Positions 46,084 through 53,747 of a stretch of DNA of 53,747 nt are shown here, one piece after another (position 1 is the stretch's first letter; the number at the start of each line of letters is the position of its first letter). Under the pieces are notes generated by a model. That model did no database searches, was not told the DNA's origin, and saw only the letters and a list, made by a program, of their open reading frames with translations. The translations under genes and the position numbers were made by a program. Source of the DNA: Chitinophagaceae bacterium (lineage in GTDB: Bacteria; Bacteroidota; Bacteroidia; Chitinophagales; Chitinophagaceae); the NCBI GenBank assembly GCA_024643645.1, contig JAHEMN010000001.1, positions 1 through 53,747 on the forward strand, written 5' to 3'.

Positions 46084-47505
46084 TTATTTTAGTGACTGAT
46101 ACAAATCTATATATTGTTGAGCTGAGCTGTCCCAGGAATGATCGATCGTCATCATATGACTTCGCATCCAGGTATAAAGGTCTGGCTTATTATTGTAAAG
46201 GTCAATAGCCCGTCCTACTGAATAAGTAATATCACCAACACTGGCCTGATCAAACCTGATACCAAATCCTTCGGGATCACCCATATCTGTTACAGTATCT
46301 CTTAATCCTCCAATGTTCCTTACCATTGGTACCGTTCCATATCGTAATGCATACATTTGATTTAATCCACAAGGCTCAACCCTTGATGGCATTAATAAAA
46401 AATCTGAACCGGCATACATTAAATGACTTAAAGATTCACTATATCCAATATACGAATTAAAATAACCTTTGAATTGGTGATTCATATGGTCTAACTGATC
46501 CTCCAGGTTGGGATCTCCCGAACCTAAAACTAAAAAGTTAGCATGTCCACTATGTTGATATATTGATTGACTGATAGCTTCAGGTAACAGATCTGCTGCT
46601 TTTTCTCCAACCAATCTTCCTATAAAAGAGATCAAAGGTTTATCCGGATCTAATCCAAACTGACCTGCTAATTCTTTTTTATTTTTTCTTTTCCCTTTTT
46701 CTACTAATTCTTTGTCATAATTTTTTGCGATCAAACTATCTGTAATAGGATCCCAAACCTGCGTATCAATTCCATTTAATATTCCAAGACTTTTACCTTG
46801 TTCATAACCAAATAAATTTTCAAGCCCGTTTGCAGCACCCTTCAATTCATCTAAATAACTATGGCTCACTGTTGTTACTTTCCATGCACATTTAACTGCA
46901 GAAGCTAATGGATTTATAGTCTTATCCCAATCGAGCATACCCCATTTCCAACTATCAAATGAAGGAAGTAAATAATATTTATCCCAACCTATCCAACCCT
47001 GGTATTGGGCATTATGCACAGTAAATACAGTTGGGATGTCAGCTAACTTATCCCTAAACTCCAAAGCATATTTTACCATGAATGGGATTAATCCTGTATG
47101 ATGATCATGACAATGAATTACATCTGGTTTATGAGACCATTTATTTAACCAATCACAAACAGCTACCTGAAATGAAAGGAACCGCTCAGTATCATCATCA
47201 TATCCATAAATTTTTTCCCGGTCCAATAAACCATTTATATCAACCAGGTATAGGTCAAAGCCAAGCTTGTTAGTTTTTTCCTTAATAATACTATAATGAA
47301 AGTAATGTGACCCGATATGCTGGCCACCCTCATGCACAAGTTCCCATTGATTATCATACAAAAACTTTGTACGATACATTGGCATCACCACTTTAGCCAC
47401 ATGGCCTAATTCTGCCTGGTATTTCGGAAGAGCACCCACTACATCTCCTAAACCGCCAGCTTTTGCTACAGGATAACATTCTGCTGCTACATGAAGTATC
47501 TCCAT
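46084..47505 (-). CDS. glgA: Glycogen synthase (ADP-glucose type, GT5)
   Basis: The ATG at 47505 gives the usual GT5 start (MEILHVAAECYPVAKAGGLGD, Lys15 in the ADP-glucose loop K-A-G-G-L) and 473 residues; the frame opens 45 bases earlier, but those residues look foreign to the family. HCHDHHTGLIPFMV and TVHNAQYQGW are in the first Rossmann domain; FIGRLVGEKAADLL and SRVEPCGLNQMYALRYGTVPMVRNIGGLRDTV in the second, including the donor-site Glu. It elongates glycogen in the cytoplasm. It is divergent from the FHS permease gene across about 210 bases. Confidence 0.95.
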   Translation of the reverse strand: MEILHVAAECYPVAKAGGLGDVVGALPKYQAELGHVAKVVMPMYRTKFLYDNQWELVHEGGQHIGSHYFHYSIIKEKTNKLGFDLYLVDINGLLDREKIYGYDDDTERFLSFQVAVCDWLNKWSHKPDVIHCHDHHTGLIPFMVKYALEFRDKLADIPTVFTVHNAQYQGWIGWDKYYLLPSFDSWKWGMLDWDKTINPLASAVKCAWKVTTVSHSYLDELKGAANGLENLFGYEQGKSLGILNGIDTQVWDPITDSLIAKNYDKELVEKGKRKNKKELAGQFGLDPDKPLISFIGRLVGEKAADLLPEAISQSIYQHSGHANFLVLGSGDPNLEDQLDHMNHQFKGYFNSYIGYSESLSHLMYAGSDFLLMPSRVEPCGLNQMYALRYGTVPMVRNIGGLRDTVTDMGDPEGFGIRFDQASVGDITYSVGRAIDLYNNKPDLYTWMRSHMMTIDHSWDSSAQQYIDLYQSLK

Positions 47506-47657
47506 AAATTGAAAATAATCTTTTTCAATGAAATTAAGTTGTTTAATCAAGATAAAAAAAACTAGAAATTATTTGCTTAAGAAGGAATCTACTTCATTAA
47601 TTATGGTATAAGAATATTAATATAAGTCTATTATTAGTGTTACATTAATATGTTGGA

Positions 47658-47669
47658 TTGAATATTCAA
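47658..47669. promoter_or_regulatory. Palindrome in the glgA/FHS permease divergent region (possible operator)
   Basis: TTGAATATTCAA is a perfect 12-base palindrome, followed two bases later by TTTG at a plausible -33 position for the plus-strand gene. Its place between divergent sugar genes suits a regulator site. The AT content makes chance possible. Confidence 0.25.
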
Positions 47670-47716
47670 AATTTGTTTTATTTTCAACACCTTATTAATA
47701 AATACAATTCCTTCAT

Positions 47717-49375
47717 ATGAGCCAATCAAAACAACCAACGAATTACGGTGCACTCGGAACATTAGTAACAGTTTTTTTCTTTTGGGGATTTATTGCAGCA
47801 GGAAATAGTGTATTCATTCCTTTTTGTAAACATTATTTTAATCTGGATCAGTTTCAAAGTCAGTTGATCGATTTTGCTTTTTATACTGCATATTACATCG
47901 GGGCTCTTGGCCTGTTTGCATATGGAGCATTTGGAGGAAAAGATCTAGTTGGCAAATGGGGTTTTAAGAATAGTATTGTTTTCGGACTTTTATTTTCTGC
48001 CTTAGGTGCTGTTGCTATGATTATTGCTGTTAATGGCAATAGTTTTGGTGGTATGTTAATGGGGCTGTTTATTGTTGCTTTAGGATTTTCATTACAACAA
48101 ACCGCCGCTCAGCCATTTACAATATCACTTGGTGATCCGGCAACGGGTACCAGTAGAGTAAATCTTGGTGGTGGTGTAAACTCTTTTGGTACTTCTATAG
48201 GTCCATTAGTTGTAGCTTTTGCACTATTTGGAACAACTGCTGCTATAACTGATGAAAAAATAGCCGCACTTAGTTTATCCAAAGTCATTCAATTATACAC
48301 TTTCGTTGGAGTTCTTTTCATCGGTGCTGCAGCCATGTTTTATTTTTCTAAAAAAGTACCCTCCGGAAAATTATTAGAAAAAACGGAAAAAGCTAATAAA
48401 GCACTTTACACTTTATTAATAATGACTGTACTGCTATTTGCATTATTTATTCCGGTATTTGATAGTTATAAAACTGACCTTACTAATGCGACAGATGCAG
48501 AAAAACATTCAATGGAAATATATAGATTGAAATGGTTAATCGGAGCTTTATTAGTTGTAGTAGTAGGATTAGTTATGGCTAATCTCAGAGCAAAAAAGAA
48601 GCCTGAAGGATGGGGAGCAATGCAATATCCTCAATTGGTACTCGGCATGCTTGCCATATTTGTCTATGTAGGAGTAGAAGTAGCAATAGGTAGTAACCTT
48701 GGTGAATTATTAAGACAAGAAAGCTTTGGCTCTCTTTCTGCTTCAGAGGCTACACCATATATCGGAATGTATTGGGGAAGTTTGATGATCGGAAGATGGA
48801 CAGGAGCTATTACAGCATTTAATTTTTCTGACAGAACAAAAGCAATATTAAAATTTATAGTCCCATTAGCTGCTTTCGCCATTTTAATAGGAATAAATAC
48901 ATTAGCAAAATATGATATGTCACCATTGTATTATTATGTTATTTGTGTGTTTATACAAATAGGTGCATTTTATGTTACAAAAGATAAGCCAGCAAGAACA
49001 ATGTTGGTGTTTGGTTTACTTGGAATAATTGCAATGGTCATTGGTTTAATGACTACCGGAAAAGTTGCCATCTATGCATTTTTAAGTGGCGGTTTAGTAT
49101 GTTCAATCATGTGGCCTAGTATCTTCAGCCTTTCCATTGCCGGATTAGGAAAATATACTTCACAAGGTTCGGCTTTTTTAATTATGATGATACTTGGAGG
49201 TGGAATCATCCCTCCGATACAGGGTAAGATTTCTGATGTGATAGGCATTCATAATTCGTATATTATAGCCGCAATCTGTTTTGCTTACCTTGCATTTTTT
49301 GCATTTGCTGTAAAAGGAATATTAAAGAAACAAGGGATAGATTATGATGCTGAAGTTGGTGGTGGCGGACATTAA
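47717..49375 (+). CDS. FHS-family hexose permease (MFS, FucP/GlcP-like)
   Basis: A 552-residue protein with 12 to 14 membrane segments. [45 protein letters not shown] is the standard opening of FHS permeases (fucose/glucose/galactose:H+ symporters), and [39 protein letters not shown] is the diagnostic middle block. A long loop around residues 210-270 is poor in membrane segments. It likely imports glucose or a similar hexose. The ROK kinase gene starts 22 bases after its stop, forming an uptake-phosphorylation pair. Confidence 0.9.
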   Translation: MSQSKQPTNYGALGTLVTVFFFWGFIAAGNSVFIPFCKHYFNLDQFQSQLIDFAFYTAYYIGALGLFAYGAFGGKDLVGKWGFKNSIVFGLLFSALGAVAMIIAVNGNSFGGMLMGLFIVALGFSLQQTAAQPFTISLGDPATGTSRVNLGGGVNSFGTSIGPLVVAFALFGTTAAITDEKIAALSLSKVIQLYTFVGVLFIGAAAMFYFSKKVPSGKLLEKTEKANKALYTLLIMTVLLFALFIPVFDSYKTDLTNATDAEKHSMEIYRLKWLIGALLVVVVGLVMANLRAKKKPEGWGAMQYPQLVLGMLAIFVYVGVEVAIGSNLGELLRQESFGSLSASEATPYIGMYWGSLMIGRWTGAITAFNFSDRTKAILKFIVPLAAFAILIGINTLAKYDMSPLYYYVICVFIQIGAFYVTKDKPARTMLVFGLLGIIAMVIGLMTTGKVAIYAFLSGGLVCSIMWPSIFSLSIAGLGKYTSQGSAFLIMMILGGGIIPPIQGKISDVIGIHNSYIIAAICFAYLAFFAFAVKGILKKQGIDYDAEVGGGGH

Positions 49376-49397
49376 TTAATACAAAATAGAAATAAAG

Positions 49398-50357
49398 ATG
49401 TCAAATTATGCTATAGGAGTCGATATAGGAGGTACAAATACAAAGTTTGGTATTGTAGATCGTAACGGTGAAATTTTATACCAGGACAGGATGCTAACCA
49501 ATGAGCCAGACGATGTACAGGATTTCGTTGATGAATTGTATGAAAAGCTGGCACCAATGATTGAAAAATATGGAGGCCATGAAAATTTTATCGGTATTGG
49601 TGTAGGTGCCCCTAACGGCAATTTTTATACAGGAACAATTGAATATGCACCAAATCTAAAATGGAAAGGAATCATTCCTTTAGCAAAATTATTTCATGAC
49701 AAATTCAAGTTGCATGCTAAACTTACCAATGATGCCAATGCTGCAGCAATGGGTGAAATGATGTATGGTTGTGCAAAGAACATGAAGCATTTCATTACAA
49801 TCACATTAGGCACAGGGGTAGGAAGTGGTATAGTAATTGATGGCAAAATTGTATTAGGACATGATGGATTTGCTGGGGAATTAGGACACACTATAATAAG
49901 ACCGGGTGGAAGATTGCATCCCGGAACCGGCATCAGAGGAAGCCTTGAATCGTATGCATCAGCAACAGGTGTAAGAGAAACTGCAATAGAATTATTATCA
50001 AAAAATCCTAAAGAAGAGAGTTTATTAAGAGATTATAGCATTAACGATCTTATTACAAGTAAAACAGTTTATGAATGTGCTATTAAAGGAGACAATATTG
50101 CAAATGAAGTTTTTAATTTTACCGGCCAAATATTAGGAGAAGCTTTGGCAAACTTCATTTTATTCTCTTCACCTGAGGCAATCGTTTTGTTTGGTGGACT
50201 TACCAAAGCAGGAAATCTAATTTTAGATCCTACCAGGGCAGCTATGGAAGCCAACCTGATCAAGATCTTTAAAAATAAAGTAAAACTTATATTCAGTGAG
50301 TTGAATGAGGCTGATGCAGCCATTCTTGGTGCCAGTGCGTTAGTTTGGGAAAAATGA
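49398..50357 (+). CDS. ROK family sugar kinase (probable glucokinase) lacking the usual zinc-site cysteines
   Basis: A 319-residue actin-fold kinase that would phosphorylate glucose entering through the adjacent permease. GVDIGGTNTKFGIV (ATP phosphate site), TNDANAAAMGE (catalytic Asp), GTGVGSGIVIDG and GELGHT are as in ROK kinases. Most ROK proteins continue with C-x-C-G-x-x-G-C-L-E, which binds zinc; here the segment is RLHPGTGIRGSLESYASATG with no cysteine. Only the leading His of the zinc set (in GELGHT) remains. The product is probably zinc-free. It follows the FHS permease by 22 bases. Confidence 0.9.
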   Translation: MSNYAIGVDIGGTNTKFGIVDRNGEILYQDRMLTNEPDDVQDFVDELYEKLAPMIEKYGGHENFIGIGVGAPNGNFYTGTIEYAPNLKWKGIIPLAKLFHDKFKLHAKLTNDANAAAMGEMMYGCAKNMKHFITITLGTGVGSGIVIDGKIVLGHDGFAGELGHTIIRPGGRLHPGTGIRGSLESYASATGVRETAIELLSKNPKEESLLRDYSINDLITSKTVYECAIKGDNIANEVFNFTGQILGEALANFILFSSPEAIVLFGGLTKAGNLILDPTRAAMEANLIKIFKNKVKLIFSELNEADAAILGASALVWEK

Positions 50358-50378
50358 TAATATTATATATACAATAAA

Positions 50379-50405
50379 AAAAAGCCCTGATGATCAGGGC
50401 TTTTT
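50379..50405. terminator. Bidirectional terminator between the ROK kinase and tail-specific protease genes
   Basis: AAAAAGCCCTGA / TCAGGGCTTTTT 12-bp stem (50379-50390 and 50394-50405) with a three-base loop, between convergent genes. Confidence 0.9.
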
Positions 50406-50425
50406 CAATTTATTAAAAGTCATTA

Positions 50426-52576
50426 TTAAAAGGCTTTCTTAGTCTCTTCTTTTCCATTACCTTTTACCAGGTTCTGCTGGCTGATCATATCATTCATCAC
50501 TTTTACTGCCTGATCAAGGTATATATCTTTCTGTAAAGATTTTAACCACTGATTAAACCGATCTTGCTTGTTCTTATCATCAGACCAACGGTCAACTTCA
50601 TTTGGTAAAGCGGCTACATCTAAATCATTCTTCAATTTCAATAAAGATTCTAATTGCTTTACTGTAGTGCTGATCGCTTTTTGTTCTTCTTTGTACTTTT
50701 CGATTTGTAAAGAATATTGTTTGTTATTCTGATTTGAAAGCCACTCTGAATTTTCTTTTATAAGATTAAATGTATTGTCACTTTGCAAACGAACATCACT
50801 TAATTGCTGAATAGTTTTCAAATCATAACCAGGGCTCCATGTTTTATAACTTGCTTTATTGATCTCATCCCAAGGCAGTGCATCTTCATCATCCTTTTCT
50901 CTTACTTTAAGGTATTCCAGGTTATCAGGTAATACTATATCTGAATTTACTCCCTTAAGCTGTGTTGATCCACCATTGATACGATAGAATTTCTGAAGAG
51001 TTAATTTTACAGTGCCAAGATCAGCGTTTGATAATGAGAAACCGTTTTCATCTAACCCTATATTACGTTGAACAGTTCCTTTGCCATATGTAGAAGTACT
51101 TCCAATAATCACTCCCCTTCCATAATCCTGAATGGCCGCCGCAAATATTTCTGAGGCAGAGGCACTGAATTCATTTACCATTACTGCCAATGGTCCGGTA
51201 TATAACACATCCCTGTCTTTATCCTTCAATACACTGGCGTTGTTCTCTCTATCCTTTACCTGTACTATTGGTCCGTCTTCAATAAATAAACCTGCCATCT
51301 GTACAACATCATACAGTGATCCACCACCATTATTTCTTAAGTCTATAACAATTCCATCTACTTTTTCTTTCTTTAATTTAGTAACCTCTTTGGCAACATC
51401 GGTAAAGCTCCTGTTTCCGTTTGGCCTGTCAAAATCCGCATAGAATTCAGGAAGAAAAATATATCCGATTTTAGACCCGTTGTTTTTTACGATGGCACTG
51501 CGGGCAAATGTTTCATCCTGCACTATTTCATCTCTAATGATAGAAACAACCTTTAATGTTCCATCCTGCTTTCTTAAAGTAAGATTAACTTCTGTTCCTT
51601 TTTTTCCACGGATCAGTTTAACTGCATCTGTAACAACAAAACCGGTTAATTCAACAGCCTCTTCTTTTCCCTGGGCAACTTTTACAATTACATCACCTGC
51701 TTGTATTTCTCCGGATTTCCATGCAGGACTACCGGTTAATACACTGGCAACTTTAATATTACCATCATCATATTGAAGTGAGGCTCCGATTCCATAAAAA
51801 CGTCCACTCATTTCCTCATCGAAATATCTTTTATCTACCGGTGGAAAAAACTCAGAGTGAGGATCCATGGTGGTAGTAATTGCATTGACAAACAGATTGA
51901 ATTTATCATCATCATTAAACTTGAATCTATATCTGTCAAACGTTCTGTCCATTATCTTTTTCACTTTTTCCCTGGCTTCTTTCTCTAATTCGCTATCTGA
52001 TTTTACAATAAAGCCTTCTTTGCCTTTATTCTTATCCCTGTTTTCTAACAGATCTACATAGCGGTCAAGCGTCATGTATTTTAATTTCTTTCTCCAACGA
52101 TCTTTTCTTTCTGCGACATTGGTAGGATAATCTAATTTATCGGCATCAAGTAGTATAGATTCATCAATAGTAAAATCAAAAGGTTTGGATAGAAATTCTT
52201 CGCTTAATGTTGAAGCTTCTTCCATTCTGGTATTGAATATTTTACCCGCCGCTAGAAAAAACTCAATATTATCCCCTTTGATCTCATTATCAATTGTTGT
52301 CTCATACTGTTTTAATGCATCAATATCTGCCTGAAGAAAAATATTTTTTTCAGCATTAAGGTCGGTTAAGAACTTTTTGAAAATTTTCTTCGAAAAATCG
52401 TCATTGATATCCTGTGGGCTATAGTGTGCCTGTTTTAGCATTTCCCCTACCAGTTTAAGTATCTGCTCATATTTTGTAGGAGTATTTAATGAGTTTTTAG
52501 GGCCAGATCCCAATGTTTTAAAAGCAAGGAATGAAGCAGCTACAAACATTAGAATCAATAACGGAAGTCTTTTCAT
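50426..52576 (-). CDS. prc: Tail-specific (carboxy-terminal processing) protease, S41A family
   Basis: A 716-residue periplasmic protease. The ATG at 52576 is chosen because it gives a clean signal segment (KRLPLLILMFVAASFLAF) and lies 35 bases past a -7 box; an in-frame ATG at 52606 would sit at the likely transcription start. An N-terminal helical region (TSP N-domain) is followed by a PDZ domain (ASLQYDDGNIKVASVLTGSPAWKSGEIQAGDVIVKV) and the S41 core with the Ser in NEFSASASEI and the Lys in STYGKGTVQ. A C-terminal DUF3340-like helical region follows. It degrades or trims periplasmic proteins from their C-termini. Confidence 0.93.
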   Translation of the reverse strand: MKRLPLLILMFVAASFLAFKTLGSGPKNSLNTPTKYEQILKLVGEMLKQAHYSPQDINDDFSKKIFKKFLTDLNAEKNIFLQADIDALKQYETTIDNEIKGDNIEFFLAAGKIFNTRMEEASTLSEEFLSKPFDFTIDESILLDADKLDYPTNVAERKDRWRKKLKYMTLDRYVDLLENRDKNKGKEGFIVKSDSELEKEAREKVKKIMDRTFDRYRFKFNDDDKFNLFVNAITTTMDPHSEFFPPVDKRYFDEEMSGRFYGIGASLQYDDGNIKVASVLTGSPAWKSGEIQAGDVIVKVAQGKEEAVELTGFVVTDAVKLIRGKKGTEVNLTLRKQDGTLKVVSIIRDEIVQDETFARSAIVKNNGSKIGYIFLPEFYADFDRPNGNRSFTDVAKEVTKLKKEKVDGIVIDLRNNGGGSLYDVVQMAGLFIEDGPIVQVKDRENNASVLKDKDRDVLYTGPLAVMVNEFSASASEIFAAAIQDYGRGVIIGSTSTYGKGTVQRNIGLDENGFSLSNADLGTVKLTLQKFYRINGGSTQLKGVNSDIVLPDNLEYLKVREKDDEDALPWDEINKASYKTWSPGYDLKTIQQLSDVRLQSDNTFNLIKENSEWLSNQNNKQYSLQIEKYKEEQKAISTTVKQLESLLKLKNDLDVAALPNEVDRWSDDKNKQDRFNQWLKSLQKDIYLDQAVKVMNDMISQQNLVKGNGKEETKKAF

Positions 52577-52611
52577 ATTCAAAAGGTATTTAAATGTCTC
52601 AGACATAACTT

Positions 52612-52619
52612 CAAAAATA
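52612..52619 (-). promoter_or_regulatory. Candidate -7 box of the tail-specific protease gene
   Basis: The minus strand reads TATTTTTG, a full match to TAnnTTTG, 35 bases before the chosen start at 52576. No clear -33 element is seen. Confidence 0.4.
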
Positions 52620-52738
52620 ATGCAAAAAGCTTGTTTTTCTATACTTTACAAGGTTTTAACAAGTGTTTTTGATGAAAGGCAAGATTTATTGGTTTAAGAA
52701 AAATTTCATATAATTAATTTCATATACCGGCTTTTTTA

Positions 52739-52770
52739 TTTTAAATGAAATTGCATTTTACCTATTTTTG
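52739..52770 (+). promoter_or_regulatory. Candidate tRNA-His promoter
   Basis: TATTTTTG (52763-52770) matches TAnnTTTG and TTTT (52739-52742) lies 20 bases before it. The tRNA begins 46 bases downstream. Confidence 0.45.
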
Positions 52771-52816
52771 CAAACCCAATTTTTACTTTTTAAAAAGTAA
52801 ATAACGAAATGAGATG

Positions 52817-52890
52817 GTGGTTATAGCTCAGTTGGTTAGAGCATCAGATTGTGGTTCTGAGGGTCGCCGGTTCGAGCCCGGTTAGCCACC
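52817..52890 (+). tRNA. tRNA-His (anticodon GTG)
   Basis: A full cloverleaf can be drawn: acceptor GTGGTTA/TAGCCAC, D-stem GCTC/GAGC, anticodon stem TCAGA/TCTGA with loop TTGTGGT (anticodon GTG), T-stem GCCGG/CCGGT with loop TTCGAGC. Position 73 is C and a G at 52816 supplies the extra G-1 that marks tRNA-His. The bases after position 73 are CCA, so the CCA end appears encoded (to 52893). A terminator follows three bases later. It is a single-gene unit; no other tRNA is in the window. Confidence 0.97.
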
Positions 52891-52895
52891 CCAAA

Positions 52896-52928
52896 AACCC
52901 CGTTTTGTGAGAAACGGGGTTATTTTTT
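52896..52928 (+). terminator. Terminator of tRNA-His
   Basis: AACCCCGTTT / AAACGGGGTT stem (52896-52905 and 52912-52921), six-base loop, then ATTTTTTT. It begins just beyond the tRNA 3' end. Confidence 0.88.
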
Positions 52929-52946
52929 TCAGATTAATTTATAAAA

Positions 52947-53558
52947 ATGAGTTATTGGTTTCTATTATTTCCTTTTGTTTCTGCATTTATAGGATGGATA
53001 ACGAATTGGGTTGCTATTAAAATGTTATTCCACCCAAGAAATCCGAAAAAAATTCTTGGTATTACATTTCAGGGTATTTTTCCTAAAAGACAACAAAAAT
53101 TTGCTGAAAAACTAGGCAAACTGGTTAGTGCAGAATTCCTTTCTTTCGATGATATTGAAAAAAAGATAAGTAATCCTGAAAATCTGTTGAAAATAATGCC
53201 CATGATCGAAAATCATGTTGATGACTTTTTAAGGAACAAATTAAAGGATGAAATGCCAGTCATTAGCATGTTTATTGGAGATAAAACTATTTCCAATCTA
53301 AAAGTAATGTTCATGAAAGAGATAGAAACTCTGCTGCCAATAGTGATGAAACAATATGCCGGTAATTTAAAATCTGAATTAGATCTGGAGCATATTGTTG
53401 TTACTAAAGTAGCGGCTTTTTCTTCAGATAAGCTGGAAGAGGTGCTTTTCCAGATCATGTCAAAGGAATTCAGATTTGTAGAAATTATTGGTGCAGTAAT
53501 CGGTTTCCTGATCGGCTCACTCCAGGTAGTCTTTACCTATCTTGTCTATAAAGGTTAA
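52947..53558 (+). CDS. DUF445 family membrane protein
   Basis: A 203-residue protein with a hydrophobic N-terminus (FLLFPFVSAFIGWITNWVAIKMLFHP, the hallmark of DUF445), a cytoplasmic or periplasmic helical middle (GIFPKRQQKFAEKLGKLVSAEFLS), and a C-terminal membrane segment (IIGAVIGFLIGSLQVVFTYLVY). It is at the short end of the family. Function is unknown. It starts only 18 bases after the tRNA terminator's T run, so its promoter probably lies upstream of the tRNA or overlaps it. Confidence 0.87.
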   Translation: MSYWFLLFPFVSAFIGWITNWVAIKMLFHPRNPKKILGITFQGIFPKRQQKFAEKLGKLVSAEFLSFDDIEKKISNPENLLKIMPMIENHVDDFLRNKLKDEMPVISMFIGDKTISNLKVMFMKEIETLLPIVMKQYAGNLKSELDLEHIVVTKVAAFSSDKLEEVLFQIMSKEFRFVEIIGAVIGFLIGSLQVVFTYLVYKG

Positions 53559-53664
53559 TTAACCGAACAATTACCACTCATAATTGTCATTACCTGTTCA
53601 TCAAGTAAATAATTATGTCTGCAAGTTCCGGTATCAATCTACGTCTAAACTTCAAATCAAAAAA

Positions 53665-53747
53665 ATGCGAATAATATTAACCCTAATAGTCTTATTTTCA
53701 ATAAGTTATATTTCAACAGCCCAAAACCCTGCTGGCGGTCGTCCTGG
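53665..53747 (+). CDS. Start of an exported protein (partial, cut by window edge)
   Basis: The ATG at 53665 opens a frame still open at the window edge (27 full codons). The first 20 residues form a signal peptide (IILTLIVLFSISYISTAQ) followed by NPAGGRPG. This type of start is common to Bacteroidota outer-membrane receptors and beta-barrel proteins, but the visible part is too short to name the product. Confidence 0.55.
   Translation, partial: MRIILTLIVLFSISYISTAQNPAGGRP

Noticed and set aside
47614-47623. ATATTAATAT palindrome in the glgA/FHS gap
   Set aside because: Pure A/T palindromes of this length are expected by chance in such AT-rich sequence.

Overview
This is a gene-dense, AT-rich stretch of ordinary chromosome, most likely from a member of the Bacteroidota close to Chitinophagaceae. 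That placement is inferred from family content: DUF4270, GSCFA, DUF4403, DUF6941, DUF2200, a Bacteroidota-style S8 peptidase, tail-specific protease and GlgB. It also rests on recurring TAnnTTTG promoter boxes and the near absence of Shine-Dalgarno sequences. I see no transposase, integrase, phage gene, CRISPR array, rRNA or integration scar. The only RNA gene is one tRNA-His. No gene-free stretch exceeds about 300 bases; the longest gaps (about 210-255 bases, at 27574-27813, 30478-30712, 33124-33378, 47506-47716 and 52577-52815) hold promoters, terminators or nothing I can name.

Layout. 1-7 kb is mostly on the minus strand: the end of a sugar kinase-like gene (+), GSCFA protein, HMG-CoA lyase, RlmB, MetK, a DUF4270 lipoprotein and a stand-alone starch-synthase N-domain protein. 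From 6.8 to 24.2 kb the plus strand carries PanC, a flippase-like membrane protein, the HldE-type adenylyltransferase, PPK1, Ppx/GppA, PanB, a TonB-dependent receptor, an ALDH7 dehydrogenase, an S8 peptidase, a lipoprotein with three copies of a His/Cys repeat, a DinB protein, (minus: an A-type Fe-S carrier), a small membrane protein, an acyl-CoA mutase large subunit and a class C beta-lactamase-like hydrolase. From 24.2 to 33.1 kb the minus strand carries GlnRS, an AmpG-like permease, a 63-residue orphan with a textbook promoter, DUF6941, DUF1569, an exported intradiol dioxygenase, a SnoaL-like lipoprotein, DUF2200 and DnaK. 33.4-39.1 kb holds YdeI-like, DUF4403, GtrA, ArgRS and a TPR protein. 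39.2-50.4 kb is a glycogen/maltodextrin island. 50.4 kb to the end holds a tail-specific protease, tRNA-His, DUF445 and the start of an exported protein.

How genes work together. The clearest functional unit is 39220-50357: GlgA and GlgC make ADP-glucose and glucan, GlgB branches it, an exported GH13 enzyme and an SLC45-type permease handle maltodextrin, and on the opposite strand an FHS hexose permease and a ROK kinase bring in and phosphorylate glucose. Polyphosphate is covered by the overlapping PPK1-Ppx pair. PanC and PanB, two steps of pantothenate synthesis, flank that pair on the same strand.

I did not find an obviously new multi-gene system. The best leads are the triplicated HGKPGHRCD lipoprotein, the small orphan gene with its own promoter, leader and terminator, the isolated GT5 N-domain protein, and several enzymes whose usual key residues are changed (acyl-CoA mutase, ROK kinase, PPK1).
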